DNA of 8,035 nt from CAYFMP01 sp964344215 (GTDB lineage: Bacteria; Pseudomonadota; Alphaproteobacteria; Rhodospirillales; Casp-alpha2), in assembly GCA_964344215.1 (NCBI GenBank), contig CAYFMP010000117.1:1-8035 (forward strand). The letters run 5' to 3'. This document shows positions 1 to 6,288 of the stretch, one piece after another. Made by a program: the position numbers and the translations under genes. The number at the start of each line of letters is the position of its first letter. Position 1 is the first letter of the stretch. The notes under the pieces are model-generated. The model was not told the origin of the DNA, searched no databases, and saw only the letters and a list, made by a program, of their open reading frames with translations.

Positions 1-287
1 TAGACATGGGCGGCATCCACACCGGCATGACGGCGGACCTCCTCAATGAAGACCGCATCCAGACCACCGGCCATTTGCTTGACCTCGGTGAGCCATTTCT
101 TGAACCGAAGAAAGCGCATACCGCCGCCTTGCCAGCGATCATTTTTAAATTCGGCAATACCGCTGGTGATGGTTCGGTCAGGCAAGCAAACGGCCCATCC
201 GGTTTTGGTGCCGAGATCCAGGGCCAGAATTTTGAGAGGACCGTCATACGGGACAGGTGGAATTTGGACAGAGGTTGGTGCTGGCAT
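1..287 (-). CDS. RuvC-like Holliday junction resolvase, N-terminal part (cut by window edge)
   Basis: The first 95 codons of an open frame that runs off the left edge. Expected role: a Mg-dependent RNase H-fold endonuclease that cuts four-way junctions during phage recombination or before packaging. Residues 19-32 read KILALDLGTKTGWA, the first RuvC strand with catalytic Asp24 followed by the G-T-x-T-G-W turn usual in phage RuvC-like proteins. Residues 79-95 (VFIEEVRRHAGVDAAHV) supply the second acidic position at Glu82 or Glu83 and the R-R-H-x-G-x-x-A-A segment. The C-terminal acidic pair is beyond the window. ATG at 287 is chosen because GGAGG lies five bases upstream. An in-frame ATG at 299 would add four residues but would contain that ribosome site. 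It is separated from the primase-helicase gene by 316 non-coding bases, unlike the tightly packed genes upstream. The RuvC-fold call is strong; the exact subfamily is not resolved. Confidence 0.85.
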   Translation of the reverse strand, partial: MPAPTSVQIPPVPYDGPLKILALDLGTKTGWAVCLPDRTITSGIAEFKNDRWQGGGMRFLRFKKWLTEVKQMAGGLDAVFIEEVRRHAGVDAAHV

Positions 288-292
288 ATTTG

Positions 293-297
293 CCTCC
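293..297 (-). promoter_or_regulatory. Shine-Dalgarno site for the RuvC-like gene
   Basis: GGAGG on the minus strand, followed by CAAAT and the ATG at 287. The five-base spacing fixes the start at 287 rather than at the in-frame ATG at 299, which overlaps the site itself. Confidence 0.75.
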
Positions 298-350
298 ATG
301 TTGATTGAACAATACTGATGGGAGAAATGGCCGGACAGAATCGACGACCA

Positions 351-369
351 TGGCGAAGAGGGTTCGCCA
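351..369. repeat. Perfect 7-bp hairpin, alternative partner of the next palindrome
   Basis: TGGCGAA (351-357) and TTCGCCA (363-369) are exact inverted copies around a five-base loop, GAGGG. The right arm is also used by the larger palindrome at 358-393, so the two folds exclude each other. This is seen directly in the sequence. A regulatory switch is possible but not shown. Confidence 0.6.
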
Positions 370-393
370 AGCGTCAGCGCTGGCGTAGCCCTC
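358..393. repeat. REP-like imperfect palindrome
   Basis: Three paired blocks form one long stem: GAGGG (358-362) with CCCTC (389-393), CGCCA (365-369) with TGGCG (381-385), and GCG (371-373) with CGC (378-380). The apical loop is TCAG, with a small internal loop and one bulged A, giving 13 paired bases in all. The GC-rich imperfect palindrome resembles repetitive extragenic palindromes. It has no T-run on either strand, so it is not a standard intrinsic terminator, though it could slow RNA polymerase or protect the 3' end of the upstream transcript. Confidence 0.55.
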
Positions 394-410
394 TCCCCCT
401 TTAGGGGGAG
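393..410. repeat. CTCCCCC / GGGGGAG hairpin
   Basis: CTCCCCC (393-399) and GGGGGAG (404-410) pair perfectly around TTTA. It directly abuts the palindrome at 358-393, so the two make a double hairpin of the kind seen in REP pairs. No U-tract follows on either strand. Either a repetitive-element component or a weak terminator-like structure between the primase-helicase gene and the RuvC-like gene. Confidence 0.55.
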
Positions 411-471
411 GTATTCACTTGGATTTCTGATTGGGGTCTGAAAGCCGCAGAAATCTTGACGTTTTGCCAGG

Positions 472-513
472 AATCCAGAAATCCAGACAGGAATCCGGCT
501 GGATTTCTGAATT
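472..513. repeat. Long inverted repeat inside the iteron-like cluster
   Basis: CAGAAATCCAG (476-486) pairs exactly with CTGGATTTCTG (499-509) around a 12-base loop. After one mismatch the stem continues with AAT (472-474) against ATT (511-513). It joins two repeat copies head to head, as expected for a dimeric protein site or a hairpin origin structure. No T-run follows, so termination is unlikely. Confidence 0.55.
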
Positions 514-547
514 GACCCTAACCGACTGTTTTCATTGAAACTTTGAA

Positions 548-564
548 TCCAGAGCATGTCTGGA
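548..564. repeat. Short inverted repeat TCCAGA / TCTGGA
   Basis: TCCAGA (548-553) and TCTGGA (559-564) flank GCATG. The same TCCAGA word also occurs at 474, 482 and 575, so this reads as another pair of half-sites in the same non-coding region. Possible operator-like site; no protein is assigned. Confidence 0.4.
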
Positions 565-578
565 CTCCATGGACTCCA
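561..578. repeat. Tandem 9-base repeat TGGACTCCA x2
   Basis: Two perfect adjacent copies (561-569 and 570-578). Each unit is itself nearly palindromic, TGGA-C-TCCA, and the second runs into the last CAGAAATC copy. Function unknown; it may be part of the same protein-binding region. Confidence 0.5.
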
Positions 579-603
579 GAAATCACAGCCGAGAATTTGC
601 CCC

Positions 604-2808
604 CTATTCATGGTCCATCTCCTCATCGTGATAGACCCAGTTGTGCGGGCTTTCGACCTCCAGAACGGCCCCTGACTGGTGGCACTTGTAATGGGTCGGA
701 AGGAGCTGATGGACGCTCTGGAAAACCTCACCTGTTTCCTCATCCACAACGTCCTCGGCCTCCCCCAACTGCATGCCTTCGACGCAGAGATAGCCGTACC
801 GGGTGCGCGGCAGTGGTGGCAGATCGTGATCTTCCGGATTACGGAAATATTTGATGTAACCTTTGGTGGTCAGAACACTGACACGTTCGGCAATGGTACT
901 CCGGCCACCCAAACCCGCTCGGTTTTCAAAGCGCTCGGCAAATTGGGTCGCGGTGTAAACCCGCCCGCCCAGAGCTTCTTCGAAGAGGACCTGAAGAATG
1001 ACATCGCGTTTGCGCAGACGTTCGGCATCGAGCTTCTCGCCATATTCCTGACGAATCAGCCTCTCCGACGACGGATCAATTTCGATCCATTGCCCAGCGT
1101 CCTTATCGACGATCTTTGCCGCCAGGGCTGGGCCGTTGCGCAGTTCCGTGATGAGCTTGCGTTCAGAGCGCGTTTCATCAGGGCGAAACAGGATCATGCC
1201 TGAGCTGTAGTAGCCCCGAAGCGACCCAGCGCCGGAAAGCGCCTGGAATGGATCCTCATCAACCTGCTTCTTTGAAAGCTTGCGGGTGTGATGGACCAGA
1301 ATGATGCCTGCGTCCGGGTCCACGGCGTCGCGAAGCTTCTCAACGCGATCGCGCAAGAAAAACAGCATGGCGTTGTTGTCGTTCTCACTGGGTCCCGCTT
1401 CACCGCCATCAAAGACGTTTCGGATCGGATCAATGACGATGATGTCCAGCCCATCGGGGAAGTGTTTTCTGATTATAGCGCCAACCGTCTCAACGCCCGC
1501 TTCATTCAAAATGAGCTTGAGCTGCGGCGTGATGACGAGATTGTCATGGGCTTGGCGGATCACCTCAGGCTGCAACGAGATTTCCTGAAGGCGCTCCCGG
1601 AGATAGTGGTACTGGATTTCGGCCTGCAGATAGAAAACGCGCAAAGGGCGCGGTGGCGTAAAAGACAGAAACCCAATGCCTGCAGCCATGTGAACCAGCC
1701 AGCTGAGCAAAAAATCACTTTTGCCAACCTTGGGCGCACCGCCGAAAACCAGCAGGCCCGATGGTGTCAGGACACGAGGCGCAATGATGTCGTCCGGCAT
1801 GGGAGAACAATCACCCAGCAACTGCTTCAGGCTAAAGGCTTGCGCATTGGACCTCGGCCTTGTGAGGGATTGACGCGCTGCGCTGGCAATGAAGGCATCA
1901 ATGTCCATGCGGTCATCGACAGCGTCCGCCGCATCCCACTTTTCCGGTTTATCCAGAGGCGGCATGAGAATGGCGACAGAAAGGGCACCGGCACCAAGAG
2001 CGGCCTCGGCAGCAGCTTCCGCGTACTGCCAGCCTGCCGCATCCTTGTCGGGCCAGATCAAGACCCGTTTGCCACAAAGCGGTGACCAGTCGGTTTTCTC
2101 AACTGGTGCCTTGGCCCCGTTCATGGCCGTCGTGGCGCAAACGCCCTGACCGATTAAAGCATCTGCCGCCTTCTCGCCTTCAACTAACACCACATCCATG
2201 GCGGATTTCATGGCGGGCTGGTTGTAAAGCGGTCGCGGATCCGGAGCCTTCATCTTCCGGCGCGAAACGTCCCAGGGCCTAAACTGCTTTCCGCTGGGCG
2301 GGTCATAGCGATAGACACAGGCCAACAGAGCGCCTTCACCATCAACATAGTCCCACTTGGCTGTCACCGGCCCCAACTCATCCATCGGCACGGTACGTTC
2401 CGGTTCAGCAGTTACAGTTTCCGGTCGCGGCTCGCCCAGCCATTGGCGAACGTCATCCAATAACGATGGGAAATCCGATTGGGTGTTGCGCCCTGTTGCC
2501 GTAGCCCAGAGTGCGAGCACGTCCCCGCCCTCACCTGTCGCGAAGTCATGCCACATCCCAGTTTTGGGGCCGGATAGCTCAACACTCAGGCTTTCGCCCT
2601 TGTTGCCTCGGACATCACCAACCAGAAATTTTCCATGACGGAAAACACCTGCGGGATAGAGGTAGGACAGAAGGCCACGCAAATTAGCATTGAGTCGCAC
2701 CTTGATCTCATCAACCGAGAACCCTGTTTGGCGAGCATCGTCTTGGCGCTGGGGGGCTGCTGAATTGAAATCCCGCCAGTCATTAATGTTTACAACCTCA
2801 TTGCTCAT
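604..2808 (-). CDS. Phage primase-helicase: TOPRIM plus RepA-type ATPase, 734 aa
   Basis: Likely replicative primase and helicase. Residues about 40-125 form an N-terminal region resembling the zinc-finger/CHC2-derived primase domain, with the typical GMWHDFATGEGGDVLAL at 84-100 but no zinc cysteines. A TOPRIM-type segment follows, with VEGEK at 209-213 and WPDKDAAG at 252-259, the glutamate and D-x-D metal site. Residues 350-560 are a RecA-fold ATPase of the RepA/AAA_25 type: Walker A GGAPKVGKS (356-364), Walker B IIVIDP (456-461), sensor-like VHHTRK (505-510) and QALSGAGSLRG (522-532). Residues 600-675 look like a winged helix. The acidic tail of about 55 residues is unassigned. Start at 2808 is preferred: ATGA overlap with the nuclease stop and GGAG nine bases upstream. 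An ATG at 2826 would add six residues. Whether it synthesises primers or acts mainly as a helicase cannot be told from sequence. Confidence 0.88.
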   Translation of the reverse strand: MSNEVVNINDWRDFNSAAPQRQDDARQTGFSVDEIKVRLNANLRGLLSYLYPAGVFRHGKFLVGDVRGNKGESLSVELSGPKTGMWHDFATGEGGDVLALWATATGRNTQSDFPSLLDDVRQWLGEPRPETVTAEPERTVPMDELGPVTAKWDYVDGEGALLACVYRYDPPSGKQFRPWDVSRRKMKAPDPRPLYNQPAMKSAMDVVLVEGEKAADALIGQGVCATTAMNGAKAPVEKTDWSPLCGKRVLIWPDKDAAGWQYAEAAAEAALGAGALSVAILMPPLDKPEKWDAADAVDDRMDIDAFIASAARQSLTRPRSNAQAFSLKQLLGDCSPMPDDIIAPRVLTPSGLLVFGGAPKVGKSDFLLSWLVHMAAGIGFLSFTPPRPLRVFYLQAEIQYHYLRERLQEISLQPEVIRQAHDNLVITPQLKLILNEAGVETVGAIIRKHFPDGLDIIVIDPIRNVFDGGEAGPSENDNNAMLFFLRDRVEKLRDAVDPDAGIILVHHTRKLSKKQVDEDPFQALSGAGSLRGYYSSGMILFRPDETRSERKLITELRNGPALAAKIVDKDAGQWIEIDPSSERLIRQEYGEKLDAERLRKRDVILQVLFEEALGGRVYTATQFAERFENRAGLGGRSTIAERVSVLTTKGYIKYFRNPEDHDLPPLPRTRYGYLCVEGMQLGEAEDVVDEETGEVFQSVHQLLPTHYKCHQSGAVLEVESPHNWVYHDEEMDHE

Positions 2809-3566
2809 CCGCCGGTTCTCCAGCACCGATCAGACCAGTCGCAGAATTTGCACTCGAAGAAATCAGCCGATTGCGCGATACGAGGCAGCAACTCACCGGC
2901 TTCTGTCGCCTGAATGACGCGCACCGCTTTATCGCTCATGCGTTGGGCAAGCCCGCCGTCAAACGCAACCAGCTCATGGTGAAGCTCCGCTGTATCCTTG
3001 TTGATGGCGGTAAACAGTGCCGGGTTTTGAGAAATGCCCGGAACCGAGGCTTCCATATAGGCCTGGTACGTGGCGATCTGCGCGGCATAAACCGGCTTGG
3101 AAATTGAGACGCCGCGTTTGACGGTGTCCTTCCAGGATTTGTTGTTGAGTGATTTGCATTCCCAAAGGGCTGGGAAGCCATCCATGACCGGAGCTGCGTT
3201 GATAATGCCGTCCACGTGACCACGAATGCGGCCACTCGCGACACTGAACCCAAATTGCTCTCCACCAGGCTTGTTGCCTTTGGTCGTATAGAGCTCGAAG
3301 CCAGCCTTACGCAGCCAATCGATGGCCAGGTCCTCAAAGACGTGACCGGCAGCAAAAATCCGCAGGGTTTGCCCATCGAAATCCCGACCATCGTCTTTCG
3401 GGGCCTGGGCGTATTCGAATTGCAAAGCGCGTTCACAGGCAACGCCAAGACGGGAGCCACCGAGATATTGGCGTGGTATTTGGCGTTGGTTTTCGGCAAC
3501 CAAAGCCTCATCGATATGAGCGTTCACCTGATCGGCGAATGTTTGGGAGGAATTGTAATCCAACAT
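2805..3566 (-). CDS. PD-(D/E)XK nuclease, RecB/Cas4 type with predicted Fe-S cluster, 253 aa
   Basis: Predicted metal-dependent exonuclease that trims DNA ends for recombination. Active-site pattern: H75 and E78 (AAGHVFEDL), D119 in GHVDG (116-120), E136-x-K138 in WECKSL, and Q163 in the QIATYQAYM helix (163-171), matching the RecB-family motifs in order. Cysteines C44, C239, C242 and C248 have the layout of the 4Fe-4S site in Cas4 and AddB: one N-terminal Cys, then C-x2-C-x5-C at the C terminus. ATG at 3566 is chosen because it shares its A with the upstream TGA (TGATG), with GGAGG ten bases upstream. A TTG one codon earlier is less likely. It ends by an ATGA overlap with the primase-helicase. 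No cas genes or CRISPR repeats are nearby, so a phage recombination nuclease is the better reading than CRISPR adaptation. Substrate polarity is unknown. Confidence 0.85.
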   Translation of the reverse strand: MLDYNSSQTFADQVNAHIDEALVAENQRQIPRQYLGGSRLGVACERALQFEYAQAPKDDGRDFDGQTLRIFAAGHVFEDLAIDWLRKAGFELYTTKGNKPGGEQFGFSVASGRIRGHVDGIINAAPVMDGFPALWECKSLNNKSWKDTVKRGVSISKPVYAAQIATYQAYMEASVPGISQNPALFTAINKDTAELHHELVAFDGGLAQRMSDKAVRVIQATEAGELLPRIAQSADFFECKFCDWSDRCWRTGG

Positions 3567-3970
3567 CAAAAGGGGACCTCCGTGTCTTCGCCTTTGGCAA
3601 TCGACAGCATGGCGTCTTGAAACCCGCCAACGCAGACTTCTGCGAGAGTGAGAACCTGGGCTTCTGTGAGATCAATCAGCCGGGTTTCCCAACCGATCTC
3701 TTCCATCACTTCGGCCAGCATCTTGACGGCATGGCGCAGTGCGGCTTTTTCTTGTTCAGTCAAATCAACCATGCCCAAGCCCTCCTTCGCCAAGCGCGAC
3801 CAAAAACCCTGGCAGTCCATGGAGCAGAACCACCGCTGAATACGCGGACGCTTCGATGAATGGCGGTCGAACCAGCCAAAACCACGGGTCGGTCGCCGAC
3901 AGACGGCACAGAGCTCCCCGCGCGGATGCCATAACCTCAAACGGGTGGCAGGGTTTCCTGAAGTCACCAT
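3566..3970 (-). CDS. Small four-cysteine protein, DUF6511-like, 134 aa
   Basis: Function unknown. The N-terminal half carries C21-x2-C24 (CAVC) and C49-x3-C53 (FCSMDC) about 24 residues apart, a probable zinc-binding knuckle pair, followed by W57. The second half is helical with the segment MVDLTEQEKAAL (67-78), then LTEAQ (101-105), and the protein ends in an acidic stretch and EVPF. From memory this layout and ending match DUF6511 proteins of alphaproteobacterial phages; a profile search would settle it. ATG at 3970 lies three bases past the helicase stop, with GGAGGG eleven bases upstream. The stop overlaps the nuclease start by one base. Coupling between the helicase and the nuclease suggests a DNA-binding or adaptor role in the same process, which is inference. 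Confidence 0.75.
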   Translation of the reverse strand: MVTSGNPATRLRLWHPRGELCAVCRRPTRGFGWFDRHSSKRPRIQRWFCSMDCQGFWSRLAKEGLGMVDLTEQEKAALRHAVKMLAEVMEEIGWETRLIDLTEAQVLTLAEVCVGGFQDAMLSIAKGEDTEVPF

Positions 3971-3973
3971 GGG

Positions 3974-5650
3974 TCATGCCGCCCTCCGGCTATCTTCAGG
4001 AGCGTTCAACACCAGATTGGTGATTGCGGCCTTATTGAATTGAAAGGTCAGCAGTGCCGATGCGTGATACCGGGTCAGGCCAAAATCCTGACGGTATTCG
4101 GGCGGCAAGAATTGAAGCTGACGGGTGGTGACCGACTGATTGAGCCAGGAGCGTGATTTATGGGCGCTTTCATCGGTCTCGTTTTCATTCAGCCAATCAT
4201 CGGCTGCAGCCAGGCAAATGGTGCGCTCACCCATGGCCAGCAAATGCGATTTGAGACCCTTTCCACCCCCGACGGCATGCCAGCGGCCCTGATGAAAGAA
4301 AATGCCGCTCCAGGCGTTGAAGCCATTTGCGACCAGCGCCGCATCATCGCCAAAGAGATCACACCATTGGAAACTGGAACGCTTGAGCAGATCCACTTCC
4401 GACATGACGAAATCAGAGATCGGCTGTTGGCCTTCCTTACCCTCCGATTGGAAGTGGTAACCGCACAACGGGCATTCCATGACGGCCAGCGGCACATTGG
4501 CGGCGCACTCAGGGCATTCCTTGGTCAGTGCGGGACCGGAGCCAACCTTGCCATCAAGGTTTACGTCCTGCTCGAGACTGCCATGCAGAAGACTGGAAGT
4601 ACCAAAATCCAGCACAATGCAGTCCCTTTTGACCACACCCGGATGTTCGCTGGGATCAACGGTACGCAGGCCGCGCCCAACCATCTGGATCATGGTGGAT
4701 TTATAAGAAGACGGCCTCAGCAAGACGACACAGCTGGTCGGCGGATGATCCCAGCCTTCGGTCAGAACCGCGACATTAACCAGAACCTGGGTTTCCCCCC
4801 GCTCATAGGCCTTTAGGACATCGCGCCGTTCAGAAGCGCCCATGTCGCCATAAACCATGGCGGCCTGGATACCTTGAGTGCGAAAAGCGTCACGCACATT
4901 GCGGGCGTGATCGACCGTCGAACAAAAGACAACGGTTTGACGATCACCCGCCTTCTCCCGCCAGTGCTGGATCACAGCATCCGTGATCGGCGCTTTGTTC
5001 ATGATGGCGTCCACAGCCATCATGTCGAAGTCGTCTACGCTCTTGCGAACCGACTTGAGCGCTTCCTGTGCGCCAACATCAATCACGAAAGTGCGGGGCG
5101 GCACCAGATGTCCGGAAGCAACCAGTTCTCCAATGAAGACTTGATCGGCAACATTGGAAAAGATCGGACGCAAACCCTTCTTGTCTCCCCGGTTGGGAGT
5201 GGCCGTCACACCGAAAATCTTAACGTCCGGGTTTTTGTCCCTGGCCTGATCAATGATACGACGGTAACTGTCGGCTGCCGCATGATGGGCTTCGTCAATC
5301 ACCAGAAGATCCAGAGCGGGCATGGCAGCAAGGTTAGATTTACGCGCCAAGGTCGGAACCATGGCGAATGTAGTCCGCCCCTGCCAGGATTTGGTTTTGG
5401 CATCGACGACAGACGTACTCAGGTCCGGATTGACCCGAATGAACTTTGCCTCGTTTTGGCTTGTCAGCTCATCACGATGGGCGAGCACACAGGCCTTGGC
5501 ATCATTGCCTTTCAGCAACTGACCGGTGACACCGGCCAGCGCGATGGTTTTCCCAAATCCGGTTGAGGCAACAGCCAGGGTGTTGCCGTGTTCGCCGAGC
5601 GCTTGAACACTGCGCTCGACGAAGGTTTTCTGGCGGGGACGGAGTAACAT
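3974..5650 (-). CDS. Superfamily II DEAH-box helicase with C-terminal zinc ribbon, 558 aa
   Basis: ATP-dependent DNA helicase or translocase. Motifs in order: Q-motif-like LRPRQ (3-7), motif I STGFGKT (29-35), motif II DEAH (119-122), motif III TATP (149-152), motif IV-like VVFCST (240-245), motif V LTEGWDHP (296-303) and motif VI QMVGRGLR (322-329). Both RecA lobes are therefore complete. A zinc ribbon follows, C379-x2-C382 and C393-x2-C396, then about 150 residues with no recognised domain, perhaps for DNA or partner binding. Start at 5650 has a strong GGAGG at 5657-5661, six bases upstream. The arrangement resembles the SSL2/RadD-like group, many of which act in recombination or fork repair, but the sequence does not name a substrate. 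Twelve bases separate it from the preceding gene and three from the next. Confidence 0.9.
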   Translation of the reverse strand: MLLRPRQKTFVERSVQALGEHGNTLAVASTGFGKTIALAGVTGQLLKGNDAKACVLAHRDELTSQNEAKFIRVNPDLSTSVVDAKTKSWQGRTTFAMVPTLARKSNLAAMPALDLLVIDEAHHAAADSYRRIIDQARDKNPDVKIFGVTATPNRGDKKGLRPIFSNVADQVFIGELVASGHLVPPRTFVIDVGAQEALKSVRKSVDDFDMMAVDAIMNKAPITDAVIQHWREKAGDRQTVVFCSTVDHARNVRDAFRTQGIQAAMVYGDMGASERRDVLKAYERGETQVLVNVAVLTEGWDHPPTSCVVLLRPSSYKSTMIQMVGRGLRTVDPSEHPGVVKRDCIVLDFGTSSLLHGSLEQDVNLDGKVGSGPALTKECPECAANVPLAVMECPLCGYHFQSEGKEGQQPISDFVMSEVDLLKRSSFQWCDLFGDDAALVANGFNAWSGIFFHQGRWHAVGGGKGLKSHLLAMGERTICLAAADDWLNENETDESAHKSRSWLNQSVTTRQLQFLPPEYRQDFGLTRYHASALLTFQFNKAAITNLVLNAPEDSRRAA

Positions 5651-5662
5651 GACCAGCCTCCC

Positions 5663-6286
5663 CTACTGAGCCCAAGACGGGCGATTGGGGTTTGAAGCCG
5701 GTTGCGCTTCTGTGTTGGCATTGGCCATCGGCTGGGCCGTTGCGACAGGGGCCGATTGGCTCGGCGTCCAGAGACCGCCGCCAGACTTGAACGTATCCCA
5801 ATCCTTGTGGTTGGGAGCCACTGCAAACCGGATATCGTTTTTCGGGTCGCCATTGGCATCCTTGCCGACATCAATCTTGGCCAGGAATTCAATGCCATCC
5901 AGATCCGTAAAACCGTTGATACGGCGAGCAGCCTGCGCCTGCGGGGAATTGTCTTTGTCGGAAAGGCCCCGCGATGAGTTCAGGATACCCCGCACAAAAG
6001 ACCGGCCCATGTTGCCCCATTCCGGACCCTTGAGGCTGCGAAGCCCAATCAGGCTCCAGACCTTACGCTTGGCAAACGGACCTTCGAGGATGACGAACTC
6101 GGCGTTCAGATAGACCGAGCCGGTCGTATCGTTGTGGGTTGCGTATCCCCCTGTCCAACCCTGAGCCGGATCGTCATAACCACCGGGTTTGATGGTCATC
6201 CGCACCGGTACAATGGTGCCCTTTGGGATCAGGTCGTAGGATGTTTGGGCTTCCGCGTCGTTATAGTCGTTCCATGCACCAGTCAT
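5663..6286 (-). CDS. Putative phage ssDNA-binding protein (DUF669-like), 207 aa
   Basis: Probable single-strand-DNA-binding partner of the Sak4-like ATPase. Residues about 18-95 read as a beta-rich module: IPKGTIVPVRMTIKPGGY, then GSVYLNAEFVILEGPFAKRKVW, the pattern of a small OB-like or DUF669-type domain with the usual strand followed by an E-G-P-F-A-x-R turn. After a glycine/serine region, residues 124-160 (ending near KNDIRFAVAPNHKDW) look like a second short strand segment. The last 40 residues are low-complexity, rich in Ala, Pro, Gln and Asn, ending RPSWAQ, so the typical acidic SSB tip is absent. ATG at 6286 follows the upstream stop by two bases, with GGAG ten bases upstream. The SSB role rests on position beside the Sak4-like gene and on overall shape, not on a decisive motif. 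Confidence 0.6.
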   Translation of the reverse strand: MTGAWNDYNDAEAQTSYDLIPKGTIVPVRMTIKPGGYDDPAQGWTGGYATHNDTTGSVYLNAEFVILEGPFAKRKVWSLIGLRSLKGPEWGNMGRSFVRGILNSSRGLSDKDNSPQAQAARRINGFTDLDGIEFLAKIDVGKDANGDPKNDIRFAVAPNHKDWDTFKSGGGLWTPSQSAPVATAQPMANANTEAQPASNPNRPSWAQ

Positions 6287-6288
6287 AA

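Larger units (their letters stand above)
422..584. repeat. Iteron-like cluster: five CAGAAATC copies
   Basis: The 8-mer CAGAAATC occurs at 448-455, 476-483 and 577-584 on the plus strand, and as GATTTCTG at 422-429 and 502-509. Starts are 26, 28, 26 and 75 bases apart, near one spacing unit and about three units. Three copies extend to TCCAGAAATC or its close variant TCAGAAATCCA. Bases 518-550 between the fourth and fifth copies are richer in A and T than the surroundings. Several exact copies of an 8-mer in 163 bases are not expected by chance. Lying just downstream of a primase-helicase gene, this could be the element's replication origin, or an array of sites for a regulator. No canonical DnaA box was found with it. 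Confidence 0.6.

Noticed and set aside
6..318. Plus-strand open frames of 90-100 residues at the left end
   Set aside because: They are antisense to the RuvC-like gene, which shows catalytic-site motifs and a GGAGG start.
393..410. Intrinsic terminator
   Set aside because: The stem is strong but there is no T-run on either strand.
512..540. Plus-strand promoter with TTGACC at 512
   Set aside because: The spaced -10 hexamer, TTGAAA, is poor, and no plus-strand gene follows.
422..584. CRISPR array
   Set aside because: The repeat is only 8-12 bases, orientation changes, and the gaps are too short and irregular for spacers; no cas genes apart from a Cas4-like fold explained by phage recombination.
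543..854. 103-residue plus-strand frame crossing the gap and the end of the primase-helicase gene
   Set aside because: Proline/arginine-rich composition typical of an antisense frame, with no start signal of note.
1288..2085. 265-residue plus-strand open frame
   Set aside because: It is antisense to the ATPase and TOPRIM part of the primase-helicase, whose motifs are all in the minus-strand frame. The plus-strand protein has no recognisable domain.
4160..4816. 218-residue plus-strand open frame
   Set aside because: It is antisense to the helicase motif VI and zinc-ribbon region; no family resemblance or convincing ribosome site seen.
4874..5566. 230-residue plus-strand open frame
   Set aside because: It is antisense to helicase motifs I to V and has no domain of its own; an overlap shadow in GC-rich DNA.
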